Positions 42,537 to 51,147 of a stretch of DNA of 64,000 bases are shown here, piece after piece. Numbering within the stretch: position 1 is the first letter of the stretch; each line of letters begins with the position of its first letter. The translations under genes and the position numbers were made by a program. The notes below the pieces were generated by a model. The model was not told the DNA's origin. It did no database searches and saw only the letters and a list, made by a program, of their open reading frames with translations. The stretch comes from Streptomyces nojiriensis (GTDB lineage: Bacteria; Actinomycetota; Actinomycetes; Streptomycetales; Streptomycetaceae): positions 5,517,501 to 5,581,500 of the forward strand of contig NZ_CP071139.1 of the NCBI RefSeq assembly GCF_017639205.1, in the 5' to 3' direction.

Positions 42537-44552
42537 GTGATCGTCCCTGTGCCGGACACCCATCGCACGATCGACGCCGTCTGGAAGCTGGAGTCCGCGA
42601 AGATCATCGCCGGGCTCACCCGGATGGTCCACGACGTCGGTCTCGCCGAGGAACTGGCCCAGGACGCGCTCGTCGCCGCACTCGAACAGTGGCCCGTCTC
42701 GGGGATCCCCGACAACCCCGGCGCCTGGCTGACGACCACGGCCAAGCGGCGGGCGGTCGACCACATCCGGCGCGACCGGCGACTGACGCACAAGCAGGAA
42801 CAGCTCGCCCACGAGCTGGCACAGCAGCGGGAACCCGACCAGGGCGACGTCCTGCGGCTGATGCTCATCTCCTGCCACCCCGTCCTGCCGACCGAGGCCC
42901 GGGCCGCACTGACGCTCCGGCTGCTCGGCGGTCTGACGGCCGAGGAGATCGCCCGCGCCTTCCTCGTCACCGGAGCCGTGATCGCCCGGCGCATCGCCGC
43001 CGCCAAGCGGACGCTGGCCGAGCGGCAGGTGCCCTTCGACCTGCCGGACGAAGCCGAGCTGACCGAACGCCTCTCGTCCGTCCTGGAGGTCATCTACCTG
43101 ATCTTCAACGAGGGGTACTCGGCGACCTCGGGCGACGATCTGATGCGGCCCGGACTCTGCCTCGAAGCCCTGCGGCTGGGCCGGCTGCTGGCGGAACTGG
43201 CGCCGCAGGAGGCCGAGGTGCACGCGCTCGTGGCCCTGATGGAGATCCAGGCCTCCCGCTCGGCCGCGCGCACCGGCCCGTCGGGCGAGCCCGTACAGCT
43301 GCACGAGCAGCAGCGCGGACGCTGGGACCAGCTGCTCATCCGCCGCGGGTTCACCGCGATGCTGCGCGCCCGGCAGGTCGGCGGCACCTCGCCCGGCCCG
43401 TACGTCCTGCAGGCGGCGATAGCCGTGTGCCACGCGCAGGCAGCCACCGCCGAGGACACCGACTGGGTCCGGATAGCCGGCCTGTACGGGGCCCTGGCGC
43501 ACCTGCTGCCGACGCCCGTCGTCCAGCTCAACCGGGCCGTGTCGCTCGGGATGGCGTACGGGCCCCGGGCGGGCCTGGACCTGGTCGACTCCCTGACCGC
43601 CGATCCCGCACTGCGCGACTACCACCTCCTGCCGAGCGTCAGGGGAGACCTGCTGGCGCGCCTCGACCGGCACCAGGAAGCACGGCTGGAGTTCCACCGG
43701 GCGGCCGCCCTCACCCGGAACGCCGCCGAGCGCGCCTTTCTGGAGCGGCGCGCGGACGCGATCGCCGGCCCGGACCCGACCGGTCCCACGCTCGGGGAGG
43801 CCGCCCGCGATTTCCTCGCCCGCGACGACCTGGACCGGGCGACGGTCCGCTCCTACGGCCAGACCCTCCGGCGGCTGTGCCTGGCCCTCGGCGACCGGCG
43901 GCCGCTGGCCTTGCTGACGGCCGGTCAGGTGGCGGGCGTCTTCGCGACGGCCTGGGGCGCGGCGGCGGCCAGGACCTGGAACCGGCACCGCTCGGCCGTG
44001 CGGTCCTTCGGCTCCTGGGCCGGCCTGGACGACCTCGCGGCAGGGCTGGAGCGGCGCGCGGAGACCGGCTCCCGCGCGCCGGCGCTGGGCCCCGCCCAGC
44101 TCGACGCGCTCTGCGGCCGCCCGGACCTGCCGCTGCGCGAACGGACGCTGTGGCGGCTCCTGTACGAGTCGGGGGCCGGGGTGAAGGCGGTCCTGTCACT
44201 GAACGTCGAGGACCTCGACCTGGCGGACCGCCGGGCTCCGGCCGGCGGACCGGGGCGCCGCACCTGGGTGAGCTGGCGTTCGGGGACCGCGGCTCTCCTG
44301 CCCGGGCTGCTGGCCGGCCGGACCCGGGGCCCGGTGTTCCTCTCCGACCGGCGGCCCGGACCGGCCCGGACGCCCGCACCGGCCGACCTCTGCCCGCAGA
44401 CGGGCCGCCGCCGCCTCTCCTACGAGCGGGCCGAGTACCTCTTCAAGGAGGCCACCAGGTCCCTGGACCCGGCGGCCGGCGGCTACACGCTGGGCCGGCT
44501 GAGGCCCGGCCCGGCGGAGCGCGTGCCTCACATGCTCATCGACCGCGCGTAG
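42537..44552 (+). CDS. ECF42 sigma factor fused to a tyrosine-recombinase-like domain
   Basis: 671 aa from the GTG at 42537. Residues 10-180 are sigma regions 2 and 4 (AEELAQDALVAALEQW, LTAEEIARAFLVTGAVIARRI). Residues 180-415 are the SnoaL/TPR-like ECF42 extension (VIYLIFNEGYSAT, PVVQLNRAVSLGMAYG). ECF42 proteins normally end here. From 418, a core-binding SAM-like segment (LGEAARDFLARDDLDRATVRSYGQTL) and a recombinase catalytic-like region (YESGAGVKAVLSLNVEDLDL) follow. The expected Arg is Gly and the HxLR box reads YTLGRLR, so it is probably inactive as a recombinase and may bind DNA. It overlaps the next gene by 25 bp, convergently. Confidence 0.9.
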   Translation: MIVPVPDTHRTIDAVWKLESAKIIAGLTRMVHDVGLAEELAQDALVAALEQWPVSGIPDNPGAWLTTTAKRRAVDHIRRDRRLTHKQEQLAHELAQQREPDQGDVLRLMLISCHPVLPTEARAALTLRLLGGLTAEEIARAFLVTGAVIARRIAAAKRTLAERQVPFDLPDEAELTERLSSVLEVIYLIFNEGYSATSGDDLMRPGLCLEALRLGRLLAELAPQEAEVHALVALMEIQASRSAARTGPSGEPVQLHEQQRGRWDQLLIRRGFTAMLRARQVGGTSPGPYVLQAAIAVCHAQAATAEDTDWVRIAGLYGALAHLLPTPVVQLNRAVSLGMAYGPRAGLDLVDSLTADPALRDYHLLPSVRGDLLARLDRHQEARLEFHRAAALTRNAAERAFLERRADAIAGPDPTGPTLGEAARDFLARDDLDRATVRSYGQTLRRLCLALGDRRPLALLTAGQVAGVFATAWGAAAARTWNRHRSAVRSFGSWAGLDDLAAGLERRAETGSRAPALGPAQLDALCGRPDLPLRERTLWRLLYESGAGVKAVLSLNVEDLDLADRRAPAGGPGRRTWVSWRSGTAALLPGLLAGRTRGPVFLSDRRPGPARTPAPADLCPQTGRRRLSYERAEYLFKEATRSLDPAAGGYTLGRLRPGPAERVPHMLIDRA

Positions 44553-45085
44553 TTGAGCTGGCCCATCACCCACTGGTAGGTGTACGCGTCCACCGCCGGG
44601 ATCATCGTGGAGTGGTGGCGGCCGCCGCTGGTCACCGTGACCTGGATGTAGCCGGTCGTGGTCTTCTGCTTCATCAGCAGGAAGAGCAGGCCGAGCAGGC
44701 AGAAGAGGAAGAAGACGATCGCGAGCACGATCGCGTGCGGCGGGATCTTCTCTTCGGTGCGCGAGAAGTCGGTCGCGTTCCACATCGCCCCCCGCAGCGG
44801 CATGGTGCCCGACGGGGTGATGATCTGGTCCCCGGCGACAGTGATGTCACCGAGGGACAGACCGGCTCCGCCGACCGGGGCGGCAGCCTGGTAGGCAGGG
44901 GAGGGGATACCGCCGCCGATGGTCGGCTGGTAGGCCGGAGGCGCCGGATAGGGCTGCGGGTAGCCGTAACTGGCCTCGCCGGGACCCCACTTGTAGTCAC
45001 CCTGGCCGGGCGTGGCAGGCGTGCCGGGCTGACCGCCCTGGCCGGCGGGGTCGCTCGTGTACGGATTCGGCTGCTGCTCACTCAT
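44528..45085 (-). CDS. Membrane protein with Pro/Gly/Tyr-rich N-terminus
   Basis: 185 aa. Residues 1-70 are disordered (YGYPQPYPAPPAYQP). A region with SLGDITVAGDQIITPSGTMPLRG follows, then one hydrophobic helix (about 118-140) and a C-terminal domain (TTGYIQVTVTSGGRHHSTMIPAVDAYTY). Similar proteins are common in Streptomyces and unassigned. ATG at 45085. Its end overlaps the sigma gene. Confidence 0.85.
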   Translation of the reverse strand: MSEQQPNPYTSDPAGQGGQPGTPATPGQGDYKWGPGEASYGYPQPYPAPPAYQPTIGGGIPSPAYQAAAPVGGAGLSLGDITVAGDQIITPSGTMPLRGAMWNATDFSRTEEKIPPHAIVLAIVFFLFCLLGLLFLLMKQKTTTGYIQVTVTSGGRHHSTMIPAVDAYTYQWVMGQLNYARSMSM

Positions 45086-45369
45086 GCCGCCGATCCTTCC
45101 ACAGGGACTTCCTCCCCGTACCCCCGGTCCCGCAACCCAGGTCAGAGCGCCGCACGGACCGGAGCCGCGATGTGCCCCGCATCAACTCACGGTCCTCGCC
45201 CGCCGGAAGGAGGAAGCAGACGGCCGTCCCGGCGCCCGAACACTCCGCTCGCGGAACGGACCGTGGAGCCGGCCTTGCCCCGGACGACGGCGCCGCCGAT
45301 CTCCGCGCGCATCAGCCCGCCCGTGCTGAGGCGGTCCACCGCCCTCGGCCCAGGCCCACGGTTCGATCT

Positions 45370-45720
45370 CACCGCCGCCGGCGAGCACCGGCGCGGGGAC
45401 CGAGCGGTCACCGGGCTCCGGGGAGTACGTGTGGCCCAGCCCCAGCGGCCGGACGATGCGGCGCTGGATCCCGTCGGCGTAGGAGAGGCCGGCTTGGTGA
45501 CGCTGCCGATACGGCGGACCGGCCAGGTGCGCTTCTACCCGGTCGGCGCCCCGCAGAACGAGGCGGGCGCGTACGGCGGCGACCACGCGGTGCGGGCGCG
45601 CGACGGCCGGGACCCCGTCGAGCCGCTGCCCCTCACGGAGATACCGGCGCTGGTGCTGAGCGAGGTGCTGCGGGACGTCGACCTCTTCGTGGGCGTGGCC
45701 GGCGTCGGCAATGACCCGGC
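45370..45720 (+). pseudogene. C-terminal remnant of a DUF4132 protein
   Basis: In frame 2 the translation includes GLVTLPIRRTGQVRFYPVG, EPLPLTEIPALVLSEVLRDVDLFV and GVAGVGNDPA, which closely match the conserved C-terminal part of DUF4132 proteins. The usual continuation after GNDP is missing, no plausible start or ribosome site precedes it, and the 5' part of the roughly 1000-residue family is absent. The rest of 45086-45873 contains no other gene. A decayed fragment of a once larger gene is the simplest reading. Confidence 0.6.
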
Positions 45721-45754
45721 CGGCTCCGCCGCTGAGCTCCTCGGGAACGTCGAA

Positions 45755-45787
45755 GGCCCCGCCCCCGGACGAACCGGGGACGGGGCC
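45755..45787. terminator. Terminator after sdhB
   Basis: An interrupted stem GGCCCCGCCCCCGG / CCGGGGACGGGGCC lies 87 bp beyond the sdhB stop on the minus strand and is the likely end of the sdh operon. No T-run. Confidence 0.65.
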
Positions 45788-45873
45788 GAGACCGACGGAC
45801 GGAGTCCGGCGCAGCGCCTCGCAGCCGGGGAGGCCCGCCAGGGCCGAGCCGTGCGAGAGGCGCGTCGAGAAGG

Positions 45874-46632
45874 CTAGAAGCGGCGCGTGATCAGCGCACG
45901 CTTGACTTCCTGGATCGCCTTCGTGACCTCGATGCCACGCGGGCACGCGTCGGTGCAGTTGAAGGTCGTGCGGCAGCGCCACACGCCGTCCTTGTCGTTC
46001 AGGATCTCCAGCCGCTGCTCGCCGGCCTCGTCACGCGAGTCGAAGATGAAGCGGTGCGCGTTGACGATCGCCGCCGGGCCGAAGTACTGGCCGTCGTTCC
46101 AGAACACCGGGCACGAGGACGTGCACGCGGCGCACAGGATGCACTTGGTGGTGTCGTCGAAGCGCTCGCGGTCCTCGGCGGACTGCAGACGCTCGCGCGT
46201 CGGCTCGTTGCCCTTGGTGACCAGGAACGGCATGACGTCGCGGTACGCCTGGAAGAAGGGCTCCATGTCGACGACAAGGTCCTTCATCACCGTGAGGCCC
46301 TTGATGGCCTCGACGGTGATCGGCTTCTCCGGGTTGATGTCCTTGATCAGCGTCTTGCAGGCGAGCCTGTTCTTGCCGTTGATCCGCATCGCGTCGGAGC
46401 CGCAGATGCCGTGCGCGCACGAGCGGCGGAAGGTCAGCGTGCCGTCGAGGTCCCACTTGATCTTGTGGAGACCGTCGAGCACGCGCTCCTTCGGGTCGAT
46501 CTCGACCTGGAAGTCCTGCCAGGTCGACTCCTCGGAGATCTCCGGGTTGAAGCGGCGGATCCGGAAGGTGACCGTGATGAACGGCGAGGCGGCGGCCGCC
46601 GCCTCCATCTTGTCCAGGGTGGGGGTGGCCAT
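45874..46632 (-). CDS. sdhB: Succinate dehydrogenase iron-sulfur subunit
   Basis: 252 aa. Carries electrons from the flavoprotein to quinone. The [2Fe-2S] site is CAHGICGSD (Cys72, Cys77, Asp80) with Cys92; the [4Fe-4S]/[3Fe-4S] ligands are in CILCAACTSSCP and CRTTFNCTDACP. The start overlaps the sdhA stop by 1 bp (TGATG). Last gene of the operon. Confidence 0.98.
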   Translation of the reverse strand: MATPTLDKMEAAAAASPFITVTFRIRRFNPEISEESTWQDFQVEIDPKERVLDGLHKIKWDLDGTLTFRRSCAHGICGSDAMRINGKNRLACKTLIKDINPEKPITVEAIKGLTVMKDLVVDMEPFFQAYRDVMPFLVTKGNEPTRERLQSAEDRERFDDTTKCILCAACTSSCPVFWNDGQYFGPAAIVNAHRFIFDSRDEAGEQRLEILNDKDGVWRCRTTFNCTDACPRGIEVTKAIQEVKRALITRRF

Positions 46633-48386
46633 CAGTACTTACGCTCCATCGGCTGGTAGCGGGTGACGACGACGGGCTTGTAGTCCAGGCGGACGGAATC
46701 CTTGCCGTCGGCGCCGACCTCGCGGTACGCCATGGTGTGGCGCATGAAGTTGACGTCGTCGCGGTTCGGGTAGTCCTCGCGGTAGTGACCGCCGCGGGAC
46801 TCCTTGCGCGCCAGCGCGGACACGGCCATGACCTCGGCCAGGTCGAGCAGGTTGCCCAGCTCGATGGCCTCCAGCAGGTCCGTGTTGAAGCGCTTGCCCT
46901 TGTCCTGGACGGACACGTTCTTGTAGCGCTCGCGCAGCTCCGCGATCTTCTCGACCGCGGTCTTGATGGTCTGCTCCGTACGGAACACCATCACGCACGC
47001 GTCCATCGTCTCCTGGAGCTCCAGACGCAGTTCGGCGACCCGCTCGTTGCCCGTGGAGTTGCGCAGGTGCTCGACGAGGTCGGCGACCTGCTGCGCCGGG
47101 TTCTCCGGGAGCTCGACGTAGTCGTTCTCCTGGGAGTACTTGGCGGCGGCGATGCCGGAGCGCTTGCCGAAGACGTTGATGTCCAGCAGCGAGTTGGTGC
47201 CGAGGCGGTTCGCGCCGTGCACCGACACGCACGCGACCTCGCCGGCCGCGTAGAGGCCCGGGACGACGGTGGTGTTGTCGCTGAGGACCTCACCCTCGAC
47301 GTTGGTCGGGATGCCGCCCATGGCGTAGTGCGCGGTGGGCTGGATCGGGATCGGGTCCGTGTACGGCTCGATGCCCAGGTAGGTGCGCGCGAACTCGGTG
47401 ATGTCCGGGAGCTTCGCGTCGAGCTGCTCCGGCGGCAGGTGCGTCAGGTCCAGGTACACGTGGTCACCGGCCGGGCCGCAGCCGCGGCCCTCGCGGATCT
47501 CGGTGTAGATGGAGCGCGAGACGACGTCACGGGACGCGAGGTCCTTCATGACCGGCGCGTACTTCTCCATGAAGCGCTCGCCGTCCTTGTTGCGGAGGAT
47601 GCCGCCCTCACCGCGGGCGCCCTCCGTCAGCAGGATGCCCATGCGCCAGATGCCCGTCGGGTGGAACTGGAAGAACTCCATGTCCTCCAGCGGCAGGCCG
47701 CGGCGGTAGCAGGCCGCCTGGCCGTCACCCGTGAGGGTGTGCGCGTTGGAGGTCACCTTGAAGAACTTGCCGGTGCCGCCGGAGGCGTAGATGACGGCCT
47801 TGGCCTGGAACACGTGGATCTCGCCGGTGGCGAGCTCGTACGCGACCACACCGGCCGACTTCTTGACGCCGTCCTCCTCGACGAGGAGCTGGTCGAGGAC
47901 GTAGAACTCGTTGAAGAACTCCACGCCCTCCTTGACGCAGTTCTGGTACAGCGTCTGGAGGATCATGTGACCGGTGCGGTCCGCGGCGTAGCAGGACCGG
48001 CGGACCGGGGCCTCGCCGTGGTTGCGCGAGTGACCGCCGAAGCGGCGCTGGTCGATGGTGCCGTCCGGGGTGCGGTTGAACGGCAGGCCCATCTTCTCCA
48101 GGTCGAGGACCGCGTCGATGGCCTCCTTCGCCAGGATCTCGGCGGCGTCCTGGTCGACCAGGTAGTCACCGCCCTTGACCGTGTCGAAGGTGTGCCACTC
48201 CCAGTTGTCCTCTTCCACGTTGGCCAGCGCGGCGGCCATGCCGCCCTGCGCGGCGCCCGTGTGGGAGCGGGTGGGGTAGAGCTTCGTCAGCACGGCGGTG
48301 CGGCTGCGCTTCGTCGACTCGATGGCGGCGCGCATGCCCGCGCCGCCCGCGCCGACGATGACGGTGTCGTACTTGTGGATCTTCAT
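46632..48386 (-). CDS. sdhA: Succinate dehydrogenase flavoprotein subunit
   Basis: 584 aa. Oxidises succinate to fumarate at the membrane. FAD loop VGAGGAGMRAA at residues 11-21, the covalent FAD histidine His42 in RSHTGAAQGG, and the active-site region (HPTGIW, TEGARGEGG, HYAMGGI). ATG at 48386; an upstream in-frame extension overlaps sdhD. Third gene of the C-D-A-B operon. Confidence 0.98.
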   Translation of the reverse strand: MKIHKYDTVIVGAGGAGMRAAIESTKRSRTAVLTKLYPTRSHTGAAQGGMAAALANVEEDNWEWHTFDTVKGGDYLVDQDAAEILAKEAIDAVLDLEKMGLPFNRTPDGTIDQRRFGGHSRNHGEAPVRRSCYAADRTGHMILQTLYQNCVKEGVEFFNEFYVLDQLLVEEDGVKKSAGVVAYELATGEIHVFQAKAVIYASGGTGKFFKVTSNAHTLTGDGQAACYRRGLPLEDMEFFQFHPTGIWRMGILLTEGARGEGGILRNKDGERFMEKYAPVMKDLASRDVVSRSIYTEIREGRGCGPAGDHVYLDLTHLPPEQLDAKLPDITEFARTYLGIEPYTDPIPIQPTAHYAMGGIPTNVEGEVLSDNTTVVPGLYAAGEVACVSVHGANRLGTNSLLDINVFGKRSGIAAAKYSQENDYVELPENPAQQVADLVEHLRNSTGNERVAELRLELQETMDACVMVFRTEQTIKTAVEKIAELRERYKNVSVQDKGKRFNTDLLEAIELGNLLDLAEVMAVSALARKESRGGHYREDYPNRDDVNFMRHTMAYREVGADGKDSVRLDYKPVVVTRYQPMERKY

Positions 48387-48409
48387 TGGTTTCGCCTCAG
48401 CCCCGTTGC

Positions 48410-48892
48410 CTAGCGGATGTTCGGGTCGAAGGTGAAGATCACCAGCGTGCCCAGAAGGATGGTGAACACCGTGGCGGTGTAGAGCAGGCCCTTCAGCCAC
48501 AGCCGCGTGTTGGCACGCTCCGCGTAGTCGTTGATCACGGTACGCAGGCCGTTGGCGCCGTGCAGCATGGCCAGCCACAGCATCAGCAGGTCCCAGACCT
48601 GCCAGAACGGGGACGCCCAGCGGCCGGCCACGAAGGCGAAGCCGATCTTGGACACGCCGCCGTCGAGCACCAGCTGGATCAGCAGGTGGCCGATGACCAG
48701 GACGACGAGCACGATGCCCGAGAGGCGCATGAAGAGCCACGCGACCATCTCGAAGTTCCCGCGGGTCGAGCGCGGGGTCTTGCCGGTCCGCTTGCGCGGG
48801 GCCTCGATGTAAGGCGCCGGGTTGTCCACGTCGTAGAGGGAAACGCCCTCCACGTCGCCGACTCCCTTTTCGAAAGAAGTGTCAGAAGACAT
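48410..48892 (-). CDS. sdhD: Succinate dehydrogenase membrane anchor subunit
   Basis: 160 aa, ATG at 48892 with GGGAAG upstream; a GTG at 48901 overlapping the sdhC stop is also possible. Three membrane helices (about 47-70, 87-110, 130-152). His in VIGHLLIQ and HGANGLRTV are candidate heme/quinone ligands. Lies 23 bp before sdhA. Confidence 0.95.
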   Translation of the reverse strand: MSSDTSFEKGVGDVEGVSLYDVDNPAPYIEAPRKRTGKTPRSTRGNFEMVAWLFMRLSGIVLVVLVIGHLLIQLVLDGGVSKIGFAFVAGRWASPFWQVWDLLMLWLAMLHGANGLRTVINDYAERANTRLWLKGLLYTATVFTILLGTLVIFTFDPNIR

Positions 48893-48897
48893 GCGTG

Positions 48898-49278
48898 TCA
48901 CTTCCCGAACAGTTCAAGGTAGGCGTGGCCCAGGACGGGGTACAGGGCCCCGACCATCAGCACGATCCAGATGCCCACGACGGTCCAGAGCATCTGCTTC
49001 TGGTAGCGCGGGCCCTTGGACCAGAAGTCCACGGCGATGACACGGAGACCGTTGAGCGCGTGGAAGAGGATGGCGGCCACGAGGCCGTACTCCAGCAGCG
49101 CGACGATCGGAGTCTTGTAGGTAGCCACGACATCGTCGTACGCCTCGGGGGAGACGCGGACGAGAGCGGTGTCGAGGACGTGTACGAACAGGAAGAAGAA
49201 AATGAGGACGCCGGTGACTCGATGAGCCACCCAGGACCACATTCCTTCCCGGCCGCGGTACAACGTTCCAGCCGGCAC
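48898..49278 (-). CDS. sdhC: Succinate dehydrogenase cytochrome b subunit
   Basis: 126 aa from the GTG at 49278 with GGAGGG upstream. Helices at about 15-40, 58-80 and 98-118. The RGREGMWSWVAHRVTGV signature and the heme His in FFLFVHVLDTAL are typical. First gene of the operon; the promoter should lie in 49279-49430. Confidence 0.96.
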   Translation of the reverse strand: MPAGTLYRGREGMWSWVAHRVTGVLIFFFLFVHVLDTALVRVSPEAYDDVVATYKTPIVALLEYGLVAAILFHALNGLRVIAVDFWSKGPRYQKQMLWTVVGIWIVLMVGALYPVLGHAYLELFGK

Positions 49279-49430
49279 GGAAAACCCTCCGGAAGCGGGG
49301 CGGGGGCCAGCCGGCTTCTTTGTCGGTCGGGCCCGGCCGGGTACGGTCCTCCGGCCCCGGACATCGTAGCGACGCTTTGTCGGTTCCCTTGCGCGGGGGC
49401 CATCGGTGTGATCAAACAGGCACGTACGGG

Positions 49431-50063
49431 CTATCCCACAGGGGCGAATAGCCCGATTTCCGTGGCAGTCAGCCCATCCGGCGAGGTCAGCCAGCGTGTC
49501 AGATCCCGGAGCCGGGCCTGCGCGACACGGCGCAGCTCGTCCGCGGAGATCGAGCGCTCCTCGTCGACCTCGTGGCCCATCCTCCGGCGGATCGCGCCCA
49601 GCAGCTGGTCGGCCTGCTCCTCCGGAGGGTGTCCGTCGAGGCAGATCACGAAGGCGTGCCCGAACTTCCGTTCGTACTCCGCGTGGGCCGCGTCGAGGGC
49701 GAGCAGTGCGGCGTACGGGGCCCCGTGGTCCAGCTCCGCCGAGCACTCCGCAGCGAGCGCCTCGGTCAGATCGCCCTGCGAGAGGTCGTACGAGGCCTCG
49801 TCGGCGGCGGCGAGCAGGACCCCGGCGTCCGGGTAGGGGCGGTGCGCCGCCACCCGGTGCGCCCAGCGCCTGCTGCCGCAGCAGTGCAGCAGGACGGCCC
49901 GGGCGGCCTCGGGGGACAGGGCGTTGAACCGGGCCAGTCCGAAGCCGTGGGAAGGGGCGGAGCTTCCTGTGGATCCGGTCCGGGAGGTGCGCCCTGGGGC
50001 CTGTGCCGGAAGGTGGCTGGACAGCAGGGGGCTCCTCGGGGCGCGGCGGGGGTGTACCGCCAC
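49431..50063 (-). CDS. OHCU decarboxylase-family protein (ureide pathway)
   Basis: About 210 aa; the start is uncertain (GTG at 50063 chosen, TTG at 50246 possible, neither with a good ribosome site). The conserved domain begins near residue 43 (LARFNALSPEAARAVLLHCC), with HRVAAHRPYPDAGVLLAAADEA and KFGHAFVICLDGHPPEEQ. It matches 2-oxo-4-hydroxy-4-carboxy-5-ureidoimidazoline decarboxylase, the last step of urate to S-allantoin. No other ureide genes are adjacent. Confidence 0.85.
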   Translation of the reverse strand: MAVHPRRAPRSPLLSSHLPAQAPGRTSRTGSTGSSAPSHGFGLARFNALSPEAARAVLLHCCGSRRWAHRVAAHRPYPDAGVLLAAADEASYDLSQGDLTEALAAECSAELDHGAPYAALLALDAAHAEYERKFGHAFVICLDGHPPEEQADQLLGAIRRRMGHEVDEERSISADELRRVAQARLRDLTRWLTSPDGLTATEIGLFAPVG

Positions 50064-50385
50064 GCTATCGACGCAGGGCAGGGTGTGTCGTACCGATTCG
50101 GGGATTTCACCCGGAAGTGAGCCGAAAGGATGACGTGAGCGCCACGGGCAGGCATGGTGAGGGCCCCGGGAAGGGGAGGGCGACCGAGGCCGCCACCCCC
50201 CACAGGAGAGGCCCCGGCCGCCATCCGTCACGGGCTCGTGCGACAAGCCCGTACCCCTGTCAGCGCCTCGGGTGCGTTTTGTGTCACACCTCGCTCCGCA
50301 CAGGATTGGTTGCGCGTTGTATCACTCGTGGACGAGAGGTGCTGGAAAGCCGTAACGTGCTGATTTGCGCCACACGTACAGGACA
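50064..50385. other. Intergenic region without gene
   Basis: 322 bp between the decarboxylase and the sigma gene. I see no supported gene. An AT-richer patch at about 50275-50330 (GTTTTGTGTCACAC, GGATTGGTTGCGCG) is the likely sigma-gene promoter region. Confidence 0.5.
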
Positions 50386-51147
50386 GTGAACGGGTTGGGG
50401 ACTTTGCTGGGGGACGACGCGGAGCTGACCGCCGCGGTGCTCGCGGCACAGGACGGCGACGAGAACGCGTTCCGTGCTGTGTACCGCGCCGTGCACCCAC
50501 GGCTGCTGGGGTACGTACGCACGCTCGTCGGCGACGGCGACGCCGAGGACGTGACCTCGGAGGCCTGGCTGCAGATCGCCCGCGACCTCGACTCCTTCAC
50601 CGGTGACGCCGACCGCTTCCGCGGCTGGGCGGCCCGTATCGCCCGCAACCGAGCCCTCGACCACATCCGCATGCGCGGCCGCCGCCCCGCCATCGGCGGC
50701 GACGACACCGAGCTGACGAGCTGGGCCGCCGAGTGCGACACCGCGGGCGCGGCCATGGAGTCCCTCTCCACCGGGCGGACCATGGCGCTCATCGCACAGC
50801 TTCCGCAGGACCAGGCCGAGGCCGTCGTCCTGCGCGTCGTGGTCGGCCTGGACGCCAAGAGCGCGGCCGAGACCCTGGGCAAGCGGCCCGGCGCCGTACG
50901 GACCGCGGCCCACCGGGGCCTGAAGAAGCTGGCCGAGCTGCTCGGCCCGGAGGGCGGCTTCGAGCCGGAGTCGGAGACCGGCTCGGATCCGGGCCCGACG
51001 GTCGGCCATAATGCCCGTGGCCAGGCATGGGGCGGCGGGGGCGGGAGGGATCTCGACGCCGTACCCGCGCAGCGTGGCCGAGGCGGGGGCTTCGCAGAAC
51101 AAACCGGTGTGACGGATTCACGTTGGCGGACGCAGAAGGACATGTGA
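50386..51147 (+). CDS. ECF-type RNA polymerase sigma factor
   Basis: 253 aa from the GTG at 50386, with AGGACA upstream. Sigma region 2 at about 25-95 (AFRAVYRAVHPRLLGYVRTLVGDGDAEDVTSEAWLQIA, then ARIARNRALDHIR) and region 4 at about 135-180 (LPQDQAEAVVLRVVVGLDAKSAAETLGKRPGAVRTAAHRGLKKL). An Ala/Gly/Pro-rich tail of about 65 residues follows, longer than usual. The stop overlaps the next start (TGATG), so the neighbour is probably its regulator. Confidence 0.93.
   Translation: MNGLGTLLGDDAELTAAVLAAQDGDENAFRAVYRAVHPRLLGYVRTLVGDGDAEDVTSEAWLQIARDLDSFTGDADRFRGWAARIARNRALDHIRMRGRRPAIGGDDTELTSWAAECDTAGAAMESLSTGRTMALIAQLPQDQAEAVVLRVVVGLDAKSAAETLGKRPGAVRTAAHRGLKKLAELLGPEGGFEPESETGSDPGPTVGHNARGQAWGGGGGRDLDAVPAQRGRGGGFAEQTGVTDSRWRTQKDM

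Noticed and set aside
42434..45877. Plus-strand frame of over 1100 codons crossing the sigma gene and beyond
   Set aside because: Most of it is a shifted shadow of the sigma gene with Arg/Pro-rich translation. Only its last part (45370-45720) resembles a protein family and is listed as a pseudogene.
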